Shown: positions 1 to 7,429 of the stretch, piece after piece | Layout: every line of letters starts with the position of its first letter | Numbering within the stretch: the first letter of the stretch is position 1 | DNA from: Rhodospirillaceae bacterium | GTDB lineage: Bacteria; Pseudomonadota; Alphaproteobacteria; Rhodospirillales; Rhodospirillaceae | DNA: 12,553 nt | Assembly: GCA_002691085.1 (NCBI GenBank) | Contig: NZGX01000035.1 | Coordinates: 2,401 to 14,953 of the forward strand | Direction: 5' to 3' | Position numbers and translations under genes: made by a program | Notes under the pieces: model-generated | Told to the model about the DNA's origin: nothing | The model's input: the letters and a program-made list of their open reading frames with translations, nothing else | Databases searched by the model: none

Positions 1-905
1 ACATAAAAATCAATTTTTTTAACATCTTTTCCTTTTGATCTATTTAAAATTTTCAGGATAAGCTCTACTGGTCCATGCGTAATTGTTTCCGTTGGGACAG
101 TTTTATAGGTTTGACCAAGAATCTTCCAGTTTTTACCCATAGATGAAAGTACTTTATTAATTTTCTTTTCATTTTCATCTGAGTGGGTGACTAGCATACC
201 TTTTTCACCTTCAAAAGCTGTTGCTGGACCATCAAAGCCTTTTTCAGCAAGTTGAAATGCATTTAGTCCAGATCTAGCCGTTGCTCCGGTAATATAAGGT
301 AATGTCATGCTCCCAACAGAGACATAAAGGCCAAATGAGGTGCACATTGCTATAGATATTGCATTTTGTGTTTTTTCAGGTCCGATATCAGTTAAAATAC
401 TGCATGCTGCAGCTGCACCAACACTCCCAGTGAGACCTGCGGGAACATATCCTCTGAAGTACGCTGTTGGCATTAATATAGAAGCAATGGCTAACTCCAC
501 TTCAATTCCAAGTGCTAAAGATTCTAAAAAATTAAAACCAGAATATTCTCTTTGTTCTGCAACTGCCATTAGTGCAGGAAGTACTGCAGATGTTGCATGC
601 ATATAGCAGGGAATATAAGTATCATGGAAATCTAAAACCTCGAATAGTGCCCCATTAACTATTGCTGCGCTCTCTAAATCTGTTTGTCTCCCTAACCAAA
701 TTATTTTAGCTGATTTTTCTAAGTTTTCATTTTCTTTTGTCTGCTCATTTAAAATTTTTATAGCATCTGTTTTTGTTGCTCCAACTGATGCCTTAAGTTG
801 ATTTAAAAATAACCTTTTTGCTTCATGTGTAATTTCTTTTGGAACACCTCTGGCTTTCCAGTTATACATAAACTTGGTAAGTTCACTAGATACAGATTCT
901 ATCAT
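1..905 (-). CDS. MmgE/PrpD family protein (5' part; C-terminus beyond the left edge)
   Basis: About 301 residues are visible and the reading frame is still open at base 1. The family (2-methylcitrate dehydratase PrpD, cis-aconitate decarboxylase, MmgE) has about 450 residues. Family hallmarks are the N-terminal all-alpha domain, the signature LDFHDT at residues 91-96 followed by His103 and AVLPALMAVAE (107-117), the GSVGAAAA helix start (160-167), and the ARSGLNAFQLAEKGFDGP stretch (210-227). ATG 905 is preceded by GAGGAA on the minus strand, 6 nt away and touching the stop of the upstream gene. The two genes are therefore probably one transcript with coupled translation. Asp92, Thr96 and His103 of the active site are kept. 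However, the family His in 'HP(T/P)..G' is Val154, and the Lys and His of 'TKxxHxG' are Leu202 and Ile205. Membership of the fold is near certain, but dehydratase activity is doubtful. The enzyme is probably cytoplasmic. Confidence 0.92.
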   Translation of the reverse strand, partial: MIESVSSELTKFMYNWKARGVPKEITHEAKRLFLNQLKASVGATKTDAIKILNEQTKENENLEKSAKIIWLGRQTDLESAAIVNGALFEVLDFHDTYIPCYMHATSAVLPALMAVAEQREYSGFNFLESLALGIEVELAIASILMPTAYFRGYVPAGLTGSVGAAAACSILTDIGPEKTQNAISIAMCTSFGLYVSVGSMTLPYITGATARSGLNAFQLAEKGFDGPATAFEGEKGMLVTHSDENEKKINKVLSSMGKNWKILGQTYKTVPTETITHGPVELILKILNRSKGKDVKKIDFY

Positions 906-911
906 AAAGTT

Positions 912-917
912 TTCCTC
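912..917 (-). promoter_or_regulatory. Shine-Dalgarno of the MmgE/PrpD gene, overlapping the upstream stop codon
   Basis: On the minus strand the motif GAGGAA lies 6 nt before ATG 905. Its first bases are part of the TGA stop (918-916) of the preceding gene. This fixes the start and indicates translational coupling of the two minus-strand genes. Confidence 0.7.
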
Positions 918-1827
918 AGCTTATGAATTCTTTTGCAACATCTCCATACATCCATTCTAACAAAAAAGGATCTTTTTGGTTTGCTGCATTAAGCGCTTGT
1001 ATTGCTTGATATGCAGGATATCCTCTAAGGCCTACAATTGTAGGGTTGGAAGAATATATACTTGTGTAAACTGCCCTTACAGGATAAGCATGAATTTCTT
1101 TTACATGATCCTTTATTTGGGTTTTGTTTATATTTTTAGATAATTCCTCTCCCCTTACAAAAGTGTCTAAGACGAGTTCTATTGATGCATGATATTGTTG
1201 TTCTTTTGGATGAGTTTTAATTGGATAGCCAGCTTTTCTCTCTTTCTCCATATCGGGTGCATCAAAAAGACTTAATCTTAATCTTATCACACCATTTTGT
1301 GTTGATAAATTTAAAGACAGATTATGTAAAAAACTTCTAAAATCTTTTTCATTTGAATTTTTTCTAAAAAAAAGAACAAATGTTGGAGAGTTATAGGAAC
1401 CTTGAGGTGTAGCAATCCCAGAGTTATCTACAAATGTATAAGCATTAGTATTAACCGATCTGTAGGTTGTACTTTTGTCAACAATTAGATCTATATCACC
1501 TAGTAAAGAGTTTTTTGCTTCATTCATCGGAGAAGAGTCAAATAAACTTAAGTCGTCTTGTGACTTGTATCTAACGTCTGAGGTCCACATTAATTGTTGC
1601 TTAATATCACAAGAGTAATTTATACCATCAACATGTGATAACAAATTTTCAACGACATTATCATATTGGTAATGTCTATAGTCAAAAATCCCTAATCTTC
1701 TTGATATAGCTGGACTGTGTACATCCCTCCAGTAAAGCCTAACCCAATCAATGGGAAGCTCAGATTTTTTCCAACCGCATGTAATTCTACAAATTTTAGC
1801 TTTGTTCTCGATATCACATAAAGACAT
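916..1827 (-). CDS. EthD-like (dimeric alpha+beta barrel) protein, probably with two tandem domains
   Basis: 303 residues with no signal peptide or membrane segment. The N-terminal half has WVRLYWRDVHSPAISRRLG (28-46), which resembles the 'YWRDxHxPL' helix of EthD/dimeric alpha-beta barrel proteins, with His37 in the usual place. The second half has a strand-like TFVLFFRKN followed by a helix (KDFRSFLHNLSLNL) in the same arrangement, then YHASIELVLDTF and a C-terminal block GLRGYPAYQAIQALNAANQ that looks conserved. This suggests two ferredoxin-like units in one chain. Proteins of this superfamily bind or transform small hydrophobic or aromatic ligands, but the exact role is often unknown. The start at 1827 is supported by GAAGGAAT at 1840-1833. 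The gene comes first in the minus-strand pair with the MmgE/PrpD gene and is divergent from the transporter operon, so a role in the same catabolism is likely. The coding call is firm, but the family is from motif memory only and no reaction can be assigned. Confidence 0.55.
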   Translation of the reverse strand: MSLCDIENKAKICRITCGWKKSELPIDWVRLYWRDVHSPAISRRLGIFDYRHYQYDNVVENLLSHVDGINYSCDIKQQLMWTSDVRYKSQDDLSLFDSSPMNEAKNSLLGDIDLIVDKSTTYRSVNTNAYTFVDNSGIATPQGSYNSPTFVLFFRKNSNEKDFRSFLHNLSLNLSTQNGVIRLRLSLFDAPDMEKERKAGYPIKTHPKEQQYHASIELVLDTFVRGEELSKNINKTQIKDHVKEIHAYPVRAVYTSIYSSNPTIVGLRGYPAYQAIQALNAANQKDPFLLEWMYGDVAKEFIS

Positions 1828-1876
1828 TAAATATTCCTTCTGCAGAGCTTATTATTGGTGGTTTTTTAAATTAATG

Positions 1877-1904
1877 AGTATAGTATTTATTAAATTAAAT
1901 TAAA
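1877..1904 (-). promoter_or_regulatory. possible promoter for the EthD-like/MmgE transcript
   Basis: The minus strand carries TATACT at 1882-1877, one mismatch from the -10 consensus. About 16 nt upstream is a poor -35 match, TTTAAT (1904-1899), in a very AT-rich stretch. A start near 1870 would leave a leader of about 43 nt. The -10 is convincing, but the -35 is not. Confidence 0.25.
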
Positions 1905-1945
1905 TATATATTTCAGTATTATTTTTTAATATGTGGTCGATGACT

Positions 1946-1974
1946 TTGAATGTTTATATTCACTTTATTAGAAT
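1946..1974 (+). promoter_or_regulatory. sigma70-like promoter of the transporter/oxygenase operon, with an overlapping inverted repeat
   Basis: TTGAAT (1946-1951) and TAGAAT (1969-1974) are separated by the ideal 17 nt. They match the -35 and -10 consensus at 4 and 5 of 6 positions. Transcription would begin near 1981, a few bases ahead of the ribosome site AAGAAGG (1984-1990) and ATG 1998, giving a very short leader. The inverted repeat TGAAT-6 nt-ATTCA (1947-1962) covers the -35 and the spacer, where a repressor would block polymerase. The arms are only 5 bp, so the operator is a suggestion. Confidence 0.45.
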
Positions 1975-1997
1975 GATCGTTTTAAGAAGGTAAACTT

Positions 1998-3245
1998 ATG
2001 GAAGATAGAAGAAGTGCAGAAATTACTTCAGTGGAAGAATTTAAAAGAGGTTGGAAAATTGTACTCTTAGCTGGGATTGGCCTTGCCTGCGGACTGGGAG
2101 CAATTCCTATTTACACCTCTGGTGTACTAACTGCAAAACTAACTGTGGAGTTTTCTTGGTCAAAAGCTGAAGTGCAGGGAATTTATTCCTGGTTTACTCT
2201 AGGCAATCTCATTGCAGCTCCAATCTTAGGATGGATGGTTGATAAACGGGGTGTAAGAAATATCACTTTATTTTCTATTATTGGAATGGCACTTGGAATG
2301 GCCTCATTGGGTTTATTTACCGGACCTCTTTGGACCTTTTACTTGATAGCATTCTTAACAGCAATAGTTGGAGTTGGTACGGTTCCAATTACATGGACGA
2401 GATTAATAGTTGATTGGTTTGATGTTAGTAGAGGCAAAGCATTGGGAATAGCTCTAGCTGGCACAGGAGTTAGTGCAACTTTTCTTCCGGTTTATGCTAC
2501 TTGGTTAATTACTGAGTTTGGTTGGAGATTTACGTATCTTGGTTTAGCAGCTTTGCCTGCTTTTATTGCCTTCCCTTTAGCATATTTTTTTCTTTGGGAT
2601 AGAAGAGAAAATATTGATACAGGGAACAACAATGAGATCAAAGATAATTTTATGCAAAAAGGTTTAGAGGTAACTGAGGTTTTGTATGGGTACCGTTATT
2701 GGGTCATTAATTTAGCTTTCGTAATAATAGGACTTTCGATAGCAGGTTTAATATCTAATTTTGTACTTATGCTTATCGATAGAGATATCTCATTGATTGA
2801 TGGTGCAAAAATAGCAGGTGTGATAGGCCCTTCTGTTATTGCAGGGCGTCTAATTACTGGTTATTTGGTTGATAGGTTTTGGGCTCCTGGTGTTGCTCTT
2901 GTCTTATTATCTTTACCTGCTATTTCATGTTTAATCTTAGCTACAGGTTTTGGTGGTGTTGGAGCTGCAATGTTTGCTGCAATTTTAATTGGTTTGGCAG
3001 CAGGCGCAGAATTCGACCTTATGTCTTTCCTTGTTAGTAGATATTTTGGCCAGAGAAACTATGGCCTTATATATAGTTTTTTATATGCTGTCTTTAAGAT
3101 TAGTGCAGGAATTGGTGCTCCTTTATTTGGGTATGTAAAAGATACCTACAATACTTATGACCCCATACTTTTCCTCTCGTCTGGATTACTTATTGGAGGT
3201 TCAATGTTATTATTGACTCTGGGTAGATATAGATATTCGAATTAG
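1998..3245 (+). CDS. MFS transporter (12 TM, monocarboxylate/OFA-like), first gene of the operon
   Basis: 415 residues, a full-length major facilitator with about twelve hydrophobic segments and a hydrophilic central loop near residues 200-225. Motif A follows TM2 as GWMVDKRGVR (78-87), and its C-half counterpart GRLITGYLVDR lies at 283-293. A PITWTR block and the late GLAAGAEFD...SRYFG...YG stretch are shared with the second MFS gene of this operon. They recall the oxalate/formate antiporter and monocarboxylate branch, which moves small organic anions by proton symport or exchange. The start has AAGAAGG 7 nt upstream. As the first gene after the promoter, beside a monooxygenase, it probably imports the catabolic substrate. 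The substrate cannot be read from the sequence, and efflux cannot be ruled out. Confidence 0.94.
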   Translation: MEDRRSAEITSVEEFKRGWKIVLLAGIGLACGLGAIPIYTSGVLTAKLTVEFSWSKAEVQGIYSWFTLGNLIAAPILGWMVDKRGVRNITLFSIIGMALGMASLGLFTGPLWTFYLIAFLTAIVGVGTVPITWTRLIVDWFDVSRGKALGIALAGTGVSATFLPVYATWLITEFGWRFTYLGLAALPAFIAFPLAYFFLWDRRENIDTGNNNEIKDNFMQKGLEVTEVLYGYRYWVINLAFVIIGLSIAGLISNFVLMLIDRDISLIDGAKIAGVIGPSVIAGRLITGYLVDRFWAPGVALVLLSLPAISCLILATGFGGVGAAMFAAILIGLAAGAEFDLMSFLVSRYFGQRNYGLIYSFLYAVFKISAGIGAPLFGYVKDTYNTYDPILFLSSGLLIGGSMLLLTLGRYRYSN

Positions 3246-3303
3246 TTATATGAATCAAAATGAATTAATTATAAATTAAAAAAATCTTTTGAAGCTTATT
3301 AGT

Positions 3304-4488
3304 ATGAAGAAATTACAGAACATATATAAGAGTAAATATATTATTATTGGTGCGGGTATAGGGGGACTTTCCTTAGCATTGGCTTTACAAAAGCTTAATA
3401 AAAAAGTTCTTATTTTTGAAAAAGCACCTGAGGTTAAAGAGGTAGGTGCGGGAGTAATGTTAACCCCAAATGCTACACGTTCACTTGACTATTTGGGTGT
3501 TCTAAAAGAAATTGAAAAAGATGCTACTTTACCAAAAAGAACGGTTGTTAGACACTACAAAACAGGTCAAGAAATGAGTACAACTGATCTAGGTAACGGC
3601 TTTACAAAAAGATATGGCCATCCTTATTATGATGTTCACCGAGTGAATATACATTCTTCTCTATATAATTCAGTAAAACGAAATGACCCAGACTGCATCA
3701 AAGTTAACCACGAGCTGATTGATTTTGACCAATCGGAAAATGTTGTAACTGCTAAATTTAAAAATAATTTGGTTGCAGAGGGTGATTTTTTGATTGGTTG
3801 TGATGGTATCCATTCATTAGTAAGGAAAATTATTAAAGCATCTGATAACCCTCATTATACTGGTAACTTGGCTTGGAGAGGCCTTATGCCAATAGAGTCA
3901 CTTCCTTTTCATCAACGGGGCCCAGAAATCACTATATGGATTGGTCCAAAGAAGCATGTAGTGGAATATACTGTTAAGTCTGGAAAAATTAAAAACTATG
4001 TTGCAATTTCAAATGTTAAAGATTGGCATGAGGAGGGCTGGACCGTAAGGTCCTCAGTTCACCAGGCATTAACTGAGTTTAACGACTGGCATGAAGATGT
4101 CAGAAATATAATTTCTGCTACTCCCCACAACGAGTGCTACAAATGGGGATTATTTGACAGAAACCCTCTAAGTAGCTGGAGTGAAAACAGGGTTACAATT
4201 CTTGGAGATGCAGCGCACCCCATGTTACCATTTATGGCACAAGGTGCTGCAATGTCTATTGAAGACGCAGTAGTTTTATCAAGATGTTTTTTGCAGTATG
4301 AATACCCTAAGGAGATATTTGAAAGTTATGAAGCTGAAAGAATTGAACGAACTGCATGGTGTCAGTTGCAGTCAAGGGAAGCTGGTCAGTTATTTCAAAA
4401 AATCTCCTCGCGAGAGGATTTAGATTCTGATAGGGCACAAAGAGGACGCATATTATATGAATATGATGCACCAAGAGTAAAAGTTTAA
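3304..4488 (+). CDS. class A FAD-dependent monooxygenase (salicylate / 6-hydroxynicotinate hydroxylase type)
   Basis: 394 residues from ATG 3304, the usual size for single-component aromatic hydroxylases (NAD(P)H + O2 -> hydroxylated ring). Residues: Rossmann GAGIGG (16-21) near the N-terminus, closed by the acidic end of strand 2 (IFEKAPE); the DG motif GDFLIGCDG (160-168); and the FAD ribityl-binding GDAAHP (301-306). Next comes MLPFMAQGA, a pattern I associate with 6-hydroxynicotinate 3-monooxygenase and salicylate hydroxylase rather than with 3-hydroxybenzoate 6-hydroxylase. His218 and Tyr222 (HxxxY) lie where substrate-contacting residues occur in that family. The tail LYEYDA is also typical. 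An in-frame TTG at 3289 is an alternative start, but neither start has a strong ribosome site and ATG is preferred. The gene lies 58 nt after the transporter and 8 nt before the binding-protein gene. The true substrate (aromatic acid, pyridine derivative or other) is unknown. Confidence 0.88.
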   Translation: MKKLQNIYKSKYIIIGAGIGGLSLALALQKLNKKVLIFEKAPEVKEVGAGVMLTPNATRSLDYLGVLKEIEKDATLPKRTVVRHYKTGQEMSTTDLGNGFTKRYGHPYYDVHRVNIHSSLYNSVKRNDPDCIKVNHELIDFDQSENVVTAKFKNNLVAEGDFLIGCDGIHSLVRKIIKASDNPHYTGNLAWRGLMPIESLPFHQRGPEITIWIGPKKHVVEYTVKSGKIKNYVAISNVKDWHEEGWTVRSSVHQALTEFNDWHEDVRNIISATPHNECYKWGLFDRNPLSSWSENRVTILGDAAHPMLPFMAQGAAMSIEDAVVLSRCFLQYEYPKEIFESYEAERIERTAWCQLQSREAGQLFQKISSREDLDSDRAQRGRILYEYDAPRVKV

Positions 4489-4496
4489 AAAACTAT

Positions 4497-6002
4497 ATGT
4501 TTAACTTATTCAAAAAGCTACTGATCTTTATTTTTTGTATCAATTGTCTAATATTACCTCTACTTTCTAAAGAGATAGTAAAAGTAGGTATTACTAGTTT
4601 ACCAACATCTAGAGGGAACCCATTTAAAACAACTACCGGTTTACCAAGTCTTTATACTCACGCTGCAATGTTTGAGGGACTTACCAGAGTTAGTCAAAAG
4701 GCAATGCCAATCCCATTGCTTGCAGAGAGTTGGGAGTATGAGAATGAACTTTCTTGGTTATTTTCTCTTAGAAAAAATGTTACCTTTTCCAATGGTGAGC
4801 CATTTAATTCAGATTCGGTTGTCTTTTCATTTAATTTACTTCAGTCTGATGAAGGAAGGTCATGGAATGTAACAGCTGAGCTTGAAGGTATTTCATCTAT
4901 TGAAGCCATAGATACACATACTGTTAGAATTAAAACCTCTACTCCAGATATTCTCTTGCCTCATAAAATAGCATCCTTAAAGATTGTCCCTCCTCACTAC
5001 TGGAAAGAAGTTGGTGAGGAAGGTTTTGCTGAATCACCTATCGGGACTGGTCCATATATGGTTTCTTCATGGGGTGTTTCTCGAGTAATGCTCAAAAGGT
5101 TTGAGGAAGCTTGGAGGGAGTCAAATGTTGAAAATATTGAACTTGTAACTGCACCCGATGCGGTCTCTAGAATACAAGGTTTTCTCTCAGGTCGTTTTCA
5201 TATTGCTGTTCAGCTTGGCCCAGATGAGGTTTATATGATTGAAGACTCAGGGCACGTTGTTAGCCGAGGCTTTGACCCAAGTATGCAGGTTCTAGCTTTT
5301 ATTACTGAAAAAGAGTCTCCATTAAAGGACATTAGAGTAAGAAGAGCACTGAACTATGCAATTAACAGGGAAGTAATTGTTAGTAAATTACTTAGTAATA
5401 AAGTCCAGATGGCCACTCAAACTTCTCCAAGCTTTGCTTTTGGATGGGATCCAACTATTACAGTGTGGCCTTATGATATTGATAAAGCAAAAGAGCTTCT
5501 TGCAGCAGCGGGTTATGCAGATGGTTTTTCCTTTACTGCGGAGATACTACTCAGTGCAGCTTCATATTCCAGTCAAGTTTATCAACAAGTTGCTTCAGAC
5601 CTCTCAAGAATCGGGGTAAATTTATCAATTACAAGAATTCCTGCTTCTCAGTATGCAAGAGGTGTTTATCAGGGTAAATGGAAGGGAGAAGCAATAGGAA
5701 TAGATTATGGAGTTAATCCTACTCTTGACTCACTAACACCTCTTGTAAGACATTCTTGTTTTTGGTCAAAACCTTGGTTCTGTGAGCCTTCTGTAATTCC
5801 ATTGATTGAGAAGGCACAATCAGCATTCAATCTTGAGGAGAGAAAAAAGTTAACTCAGGCTGTTATGAAATATCAGTTAGAATTGGCTCCAGCAATTCTA
5901 CTATATGAAACTTCTAGATTTGATGCAGTAAATAAAGATTTACTTGGATATTATATAGAAGTCGGTCATATAGATTATGATAAATTATACTTTAGGAAGT
6001 AG
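4497..6002 (+). CDS. periplasmic solute-binding protein, ABC family 5 (SBP_bac_5; DppA/OppA/NikA-like)
   Basis: 501 residues, full length. The N-terminus (two Lys at 6-7, hydrophobic core 8-23, possible cleavage after Ser24) is a Sec signal. There is no lipobox, so the mature protein should be free in the periplasm. The family-5 signature spans about 75-112 (LAESWEYENE, then FSLRKNVTFSNGEPF), followed by IGTGPY (182-187) and RRALNYAINRE (282-292). These proteins deliver peptides, nickel, glycosides or other ligands to ABC permeases, and the ligand cannot be told here. It starts 8 nt after the monooxygenase stop without a clear ribosome site, suggesting coupled translation. No permease or ATPase gene follows. 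The next genes are a flavoprotein and an MFS transporter, so its partner must be encoded elsewhere or the protein has another role. Confidence 0.93.
   Translation: MFNLFKKLLIFIFCINCLILPLLSKEIVKVGITSLPTSRGNPFKTTTGLPSLYTHAAMFEGLTRVSQKAMPIPLLAESWEYENELSWLFSLRKNVTFSNGEPFNSDSVVFSFNLLQSDEGRSWNVTAELEGISSIEAIDTHTVRIKTSTPDILLPHKIASLKIVPPHYWKEVGEEGFAESPIGTGPYMVSSWGVSRVMLKRFEEAWRESNVENIELVTAPDAVSRIQGFLSGRFHIAVQLGPDEVYMIEDSGHVVSRGFDPSMQVLAFITEKESPLKDIRVRRALNYAINREVIVSKLLSNKVQMATQTSPSFAFGWDPTITVWPYDIDKAKELLAAAGYADGFSFTAEILLSAASYSSQVYQQVASDLSRIGVNLSITRIPASQYARGVYQGKWKGEAIGIDYGVNPTLDSLTPLVRHSCFWSKPWFCEPSVIPLIEKAQSAFNLEERKKLTQAVMKYQLELAPAILLYETSRFDAVNKDLLGYYIEVGHIDYDKLYFRK
5994..5999 (+). promoter_or_regulatory. 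ribosome binding site of the flavoprotein gene, inside the 3' end of the binding-protein gene
   Basis: AGGAAG lies 10 nt before ATG 6010 and 7 nt before an in-frame TTG at 6007. It argues for a start at 6010 (or 6007) rather than at the upstream ATG 5977, which would place this site inside the gene and overlap the preceding gene by 26 nt. Confidence 0.55.
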
Positions 6003-6009
6003 ATGGTTG

Positions 6010-7407
6010 ATGTCGATTTTAAGTCCTAAAGATGCAAATTTTACTAGTGGTGTTGATGTATTGATTGTTGGCGGCGGTGGATGTGGTTTAACCGCTGCAT
6101 TATCAGTAGACCTCGCTGGTTCTTCTGTTTTAGTTCTTGAAAAAGATAGCTCTGCATTGGGGACAACATCAATGTCAACTGGCTTGATACCAGGTGCAGG
6201 AAGCAGGTTTCAAAAAGAAATTAATATTAAAGATACTCCAGAAATATTTTTTGATGATATTAATTTAAAGACAAAAGGTCAGACTGATTTAGAAATTGCT
6301 TTTCATCTTGCAAACCAGTCAGCACGTACGGTTGAGTGGTTGGCTGATAGTTGTAAAGTACCATTATCATTGGTTAGCTCCTTTGATTATCCAGGTCATT
6401 CGCAAAAGAGAATGCATGGATCTCCAAATCGTACAGGGTCAGAATTAATGGGTGCGCTTCACGACACTATTGCATTACGGGATATTCCAGTTGTGACTGA
6501 GGCAAATGTAATTAATTTGTTTGTTGATGAGTATGACGTCGTAAAAGGTACTAGGGTGTATAGAAAAGATAGCGGAGTTGAAGACATATCCTGTAAGTCT
6601 CTAATTTTGGCCTGTTGTGGGTTTGGAGGAAATAAAGGAATGTTGGAAAAATATATACCCGAAATAGTAGATGCAGATTTTTTTGGTCATCCTGGTAATA
6701 AAGGTGATGCTCTTATGTGGGGCACACAGCTGAATGCCGCTATAGGCGATATACATTCATATCAAGGTCATGGAGGTTTAGCATATGGACATGGTGTTCC
6801 AATTCTTTGGGCACATATAATGGAAGGTGGATTTCAGGTAAATTCTAAAGGTGAAAGATTTTCAAATGAAGCTAAGGGTTACTCTGAACAGGCAAAAGAA
6901 ATTCTTAACCAGCCAGATAACTTTGCTTGGAGCATATATGACAAGCGGTGTCACGACGTAATGAAAGAATTTGATGATTATCACGATGCTCTAAAAGCAA
7001 ATTGTATTTTAGAGGCTAGTAGTATTAATGACCTTCTTAAGTTAACGGGTCTTTCACAGTCTCTTGAAAGAACTATTCAAGAGGTAAGAGATTTAACTTT
7101 AGGAGTCAAAGAAGATGTTTATAGTCGTGATTTTACTGGTAAACCTGTTCTTACAGAGCCTTACTTCGCAGTAAAGGTAAGTCCAGCACTTTTTCATACA
7201 CAAGGTGGACTAATTGTTGACTTTAACGGTCAAGTCAAAAAGAATAATGGAAAGTTATTCCCAAATCTATTTGCTGGAGGAGGTGCAGCGCGAGGGATTT
7301 CTGGTCCGTCTTCATGGGGGTACTTGGCAGGAAATGGTTTATTAACTGCTACCTCCTTTGGGCGTTTAGCAGGCATCAAAGCTTCTAATATAATTAATAA
7401 TACTTAG
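6010..7407 (+). CDS. FAD-dependent oxidoreductase, FAD_binding_2 (FrdA/TcuA/KstD-like) flavoprotein
   Basis: 465 residues from ATG 6010, complete. The N-terminus has the dinucleotide-binding strand DVLIVGGGGCG (16-26) and Glu44 at the end of strand 2. The catalytic-domain pattern NSKGERFSNE (278-287, Arg283 in place of the fumarate reductase proton-shuttle Arg) and HTQGG (396-400) are kept. The C-terminal FAD-binding block runs AGGGAARGISGP...GYLAGNGL, then FGRLAG. Where fumarate reductases have RLGGN, with a substrate-binding Arg, this protein has Tyr438-Leu-Ala-Gly-Asn. That is closer to the 'YPGGxG' of tricarballylate dehydrogenase and ketosteroid dehydrogenases. It therefore probably adds or removes hydrogen across a C-C bond next to a carbonyl or carboxyl group, on a substrate other than fumarate. 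It has no signal peptide, heme-binding CxxCH or FMN-attachment domain, so it is a cytoplasmic enzyme. The gene lies 7 nt after the binding-protein gene. Confidence 0.85.
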   Translation: MSILSPKDANFTSGVDVLIVGGGGCGLTAALSVDLAGSSVLVLEKDSSALGTTSMSTGLIPGAGSRFQKEINIKDTPEIFFDDINLKTKGQTDLEIAFHLANQSARTVEWLADSCKVPLSLVSSFDYPGHSQKRMHGSPNRTGSELMGALHDTIALRDIPVVTEANVINLFVDEYDVVKGTRVYRKDSGVEDISCKSLILACCGFGGNKGMLEKYIPEIVDADFFGHPGNKGDALMWGTQLNAAIGDIHSYQGHGGLAYGHGVPILWAHIMEGGFQVNSKGERFSNEAKGYSEQAKEILNQPDNFAWSIYDKRCHDVMKEFDDYHDALKANCILEASSINDLLKLTGLSQSLERTIQEVRDLTLGVKEDVYSRDFTGKPVLTEPYFAVKVSPALFHTQGGLIVDFNGQVKKNNGKLFPNLFAGGGAARGISGPSSWGYLAGNGLLTATSFGRLAGIKASNIINNT

Positions 7408-7429
7408 TATATATTTTTAGGTTTATTTT

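Noticed and set aside
340..606. 88-codon plus-strand open frame
   Set aside because: It lies antisense inside the MmgE/PrpD gene, whose protein has clear family motifs. The frame has no ribosome site and no recognisable product.
1891..1905. Three tandem TAAAT units
   Set aside because: Short low-complexity AT sequence in a promoter region. Too small to call a repeat element, though it could help an AT-rich upstream element.
3289..3303. TTG start that would extend the monooxygenase by five residues
   Set aside because: No ribosome site is seen before it, and ATG 3304 gives a normal N-terminus ahead of the Rossmann motif. It cannot be fully excluded.
4672..5619. Two short plus-strand frames (4672-4872, 5377-5619) inside the binding-protein gene
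   Set aside because: Alternative frames of a well-supported full-length gene with no motifs of their own.
5977..6009. Upstream ATG extending the flavoprotein into the binding-protein gene
   Set aside because: It would overlap the preceding gene by 26 nt, and the AGGAAG site at 5994-5999 serves a start at 6010 (or TTG 6007).
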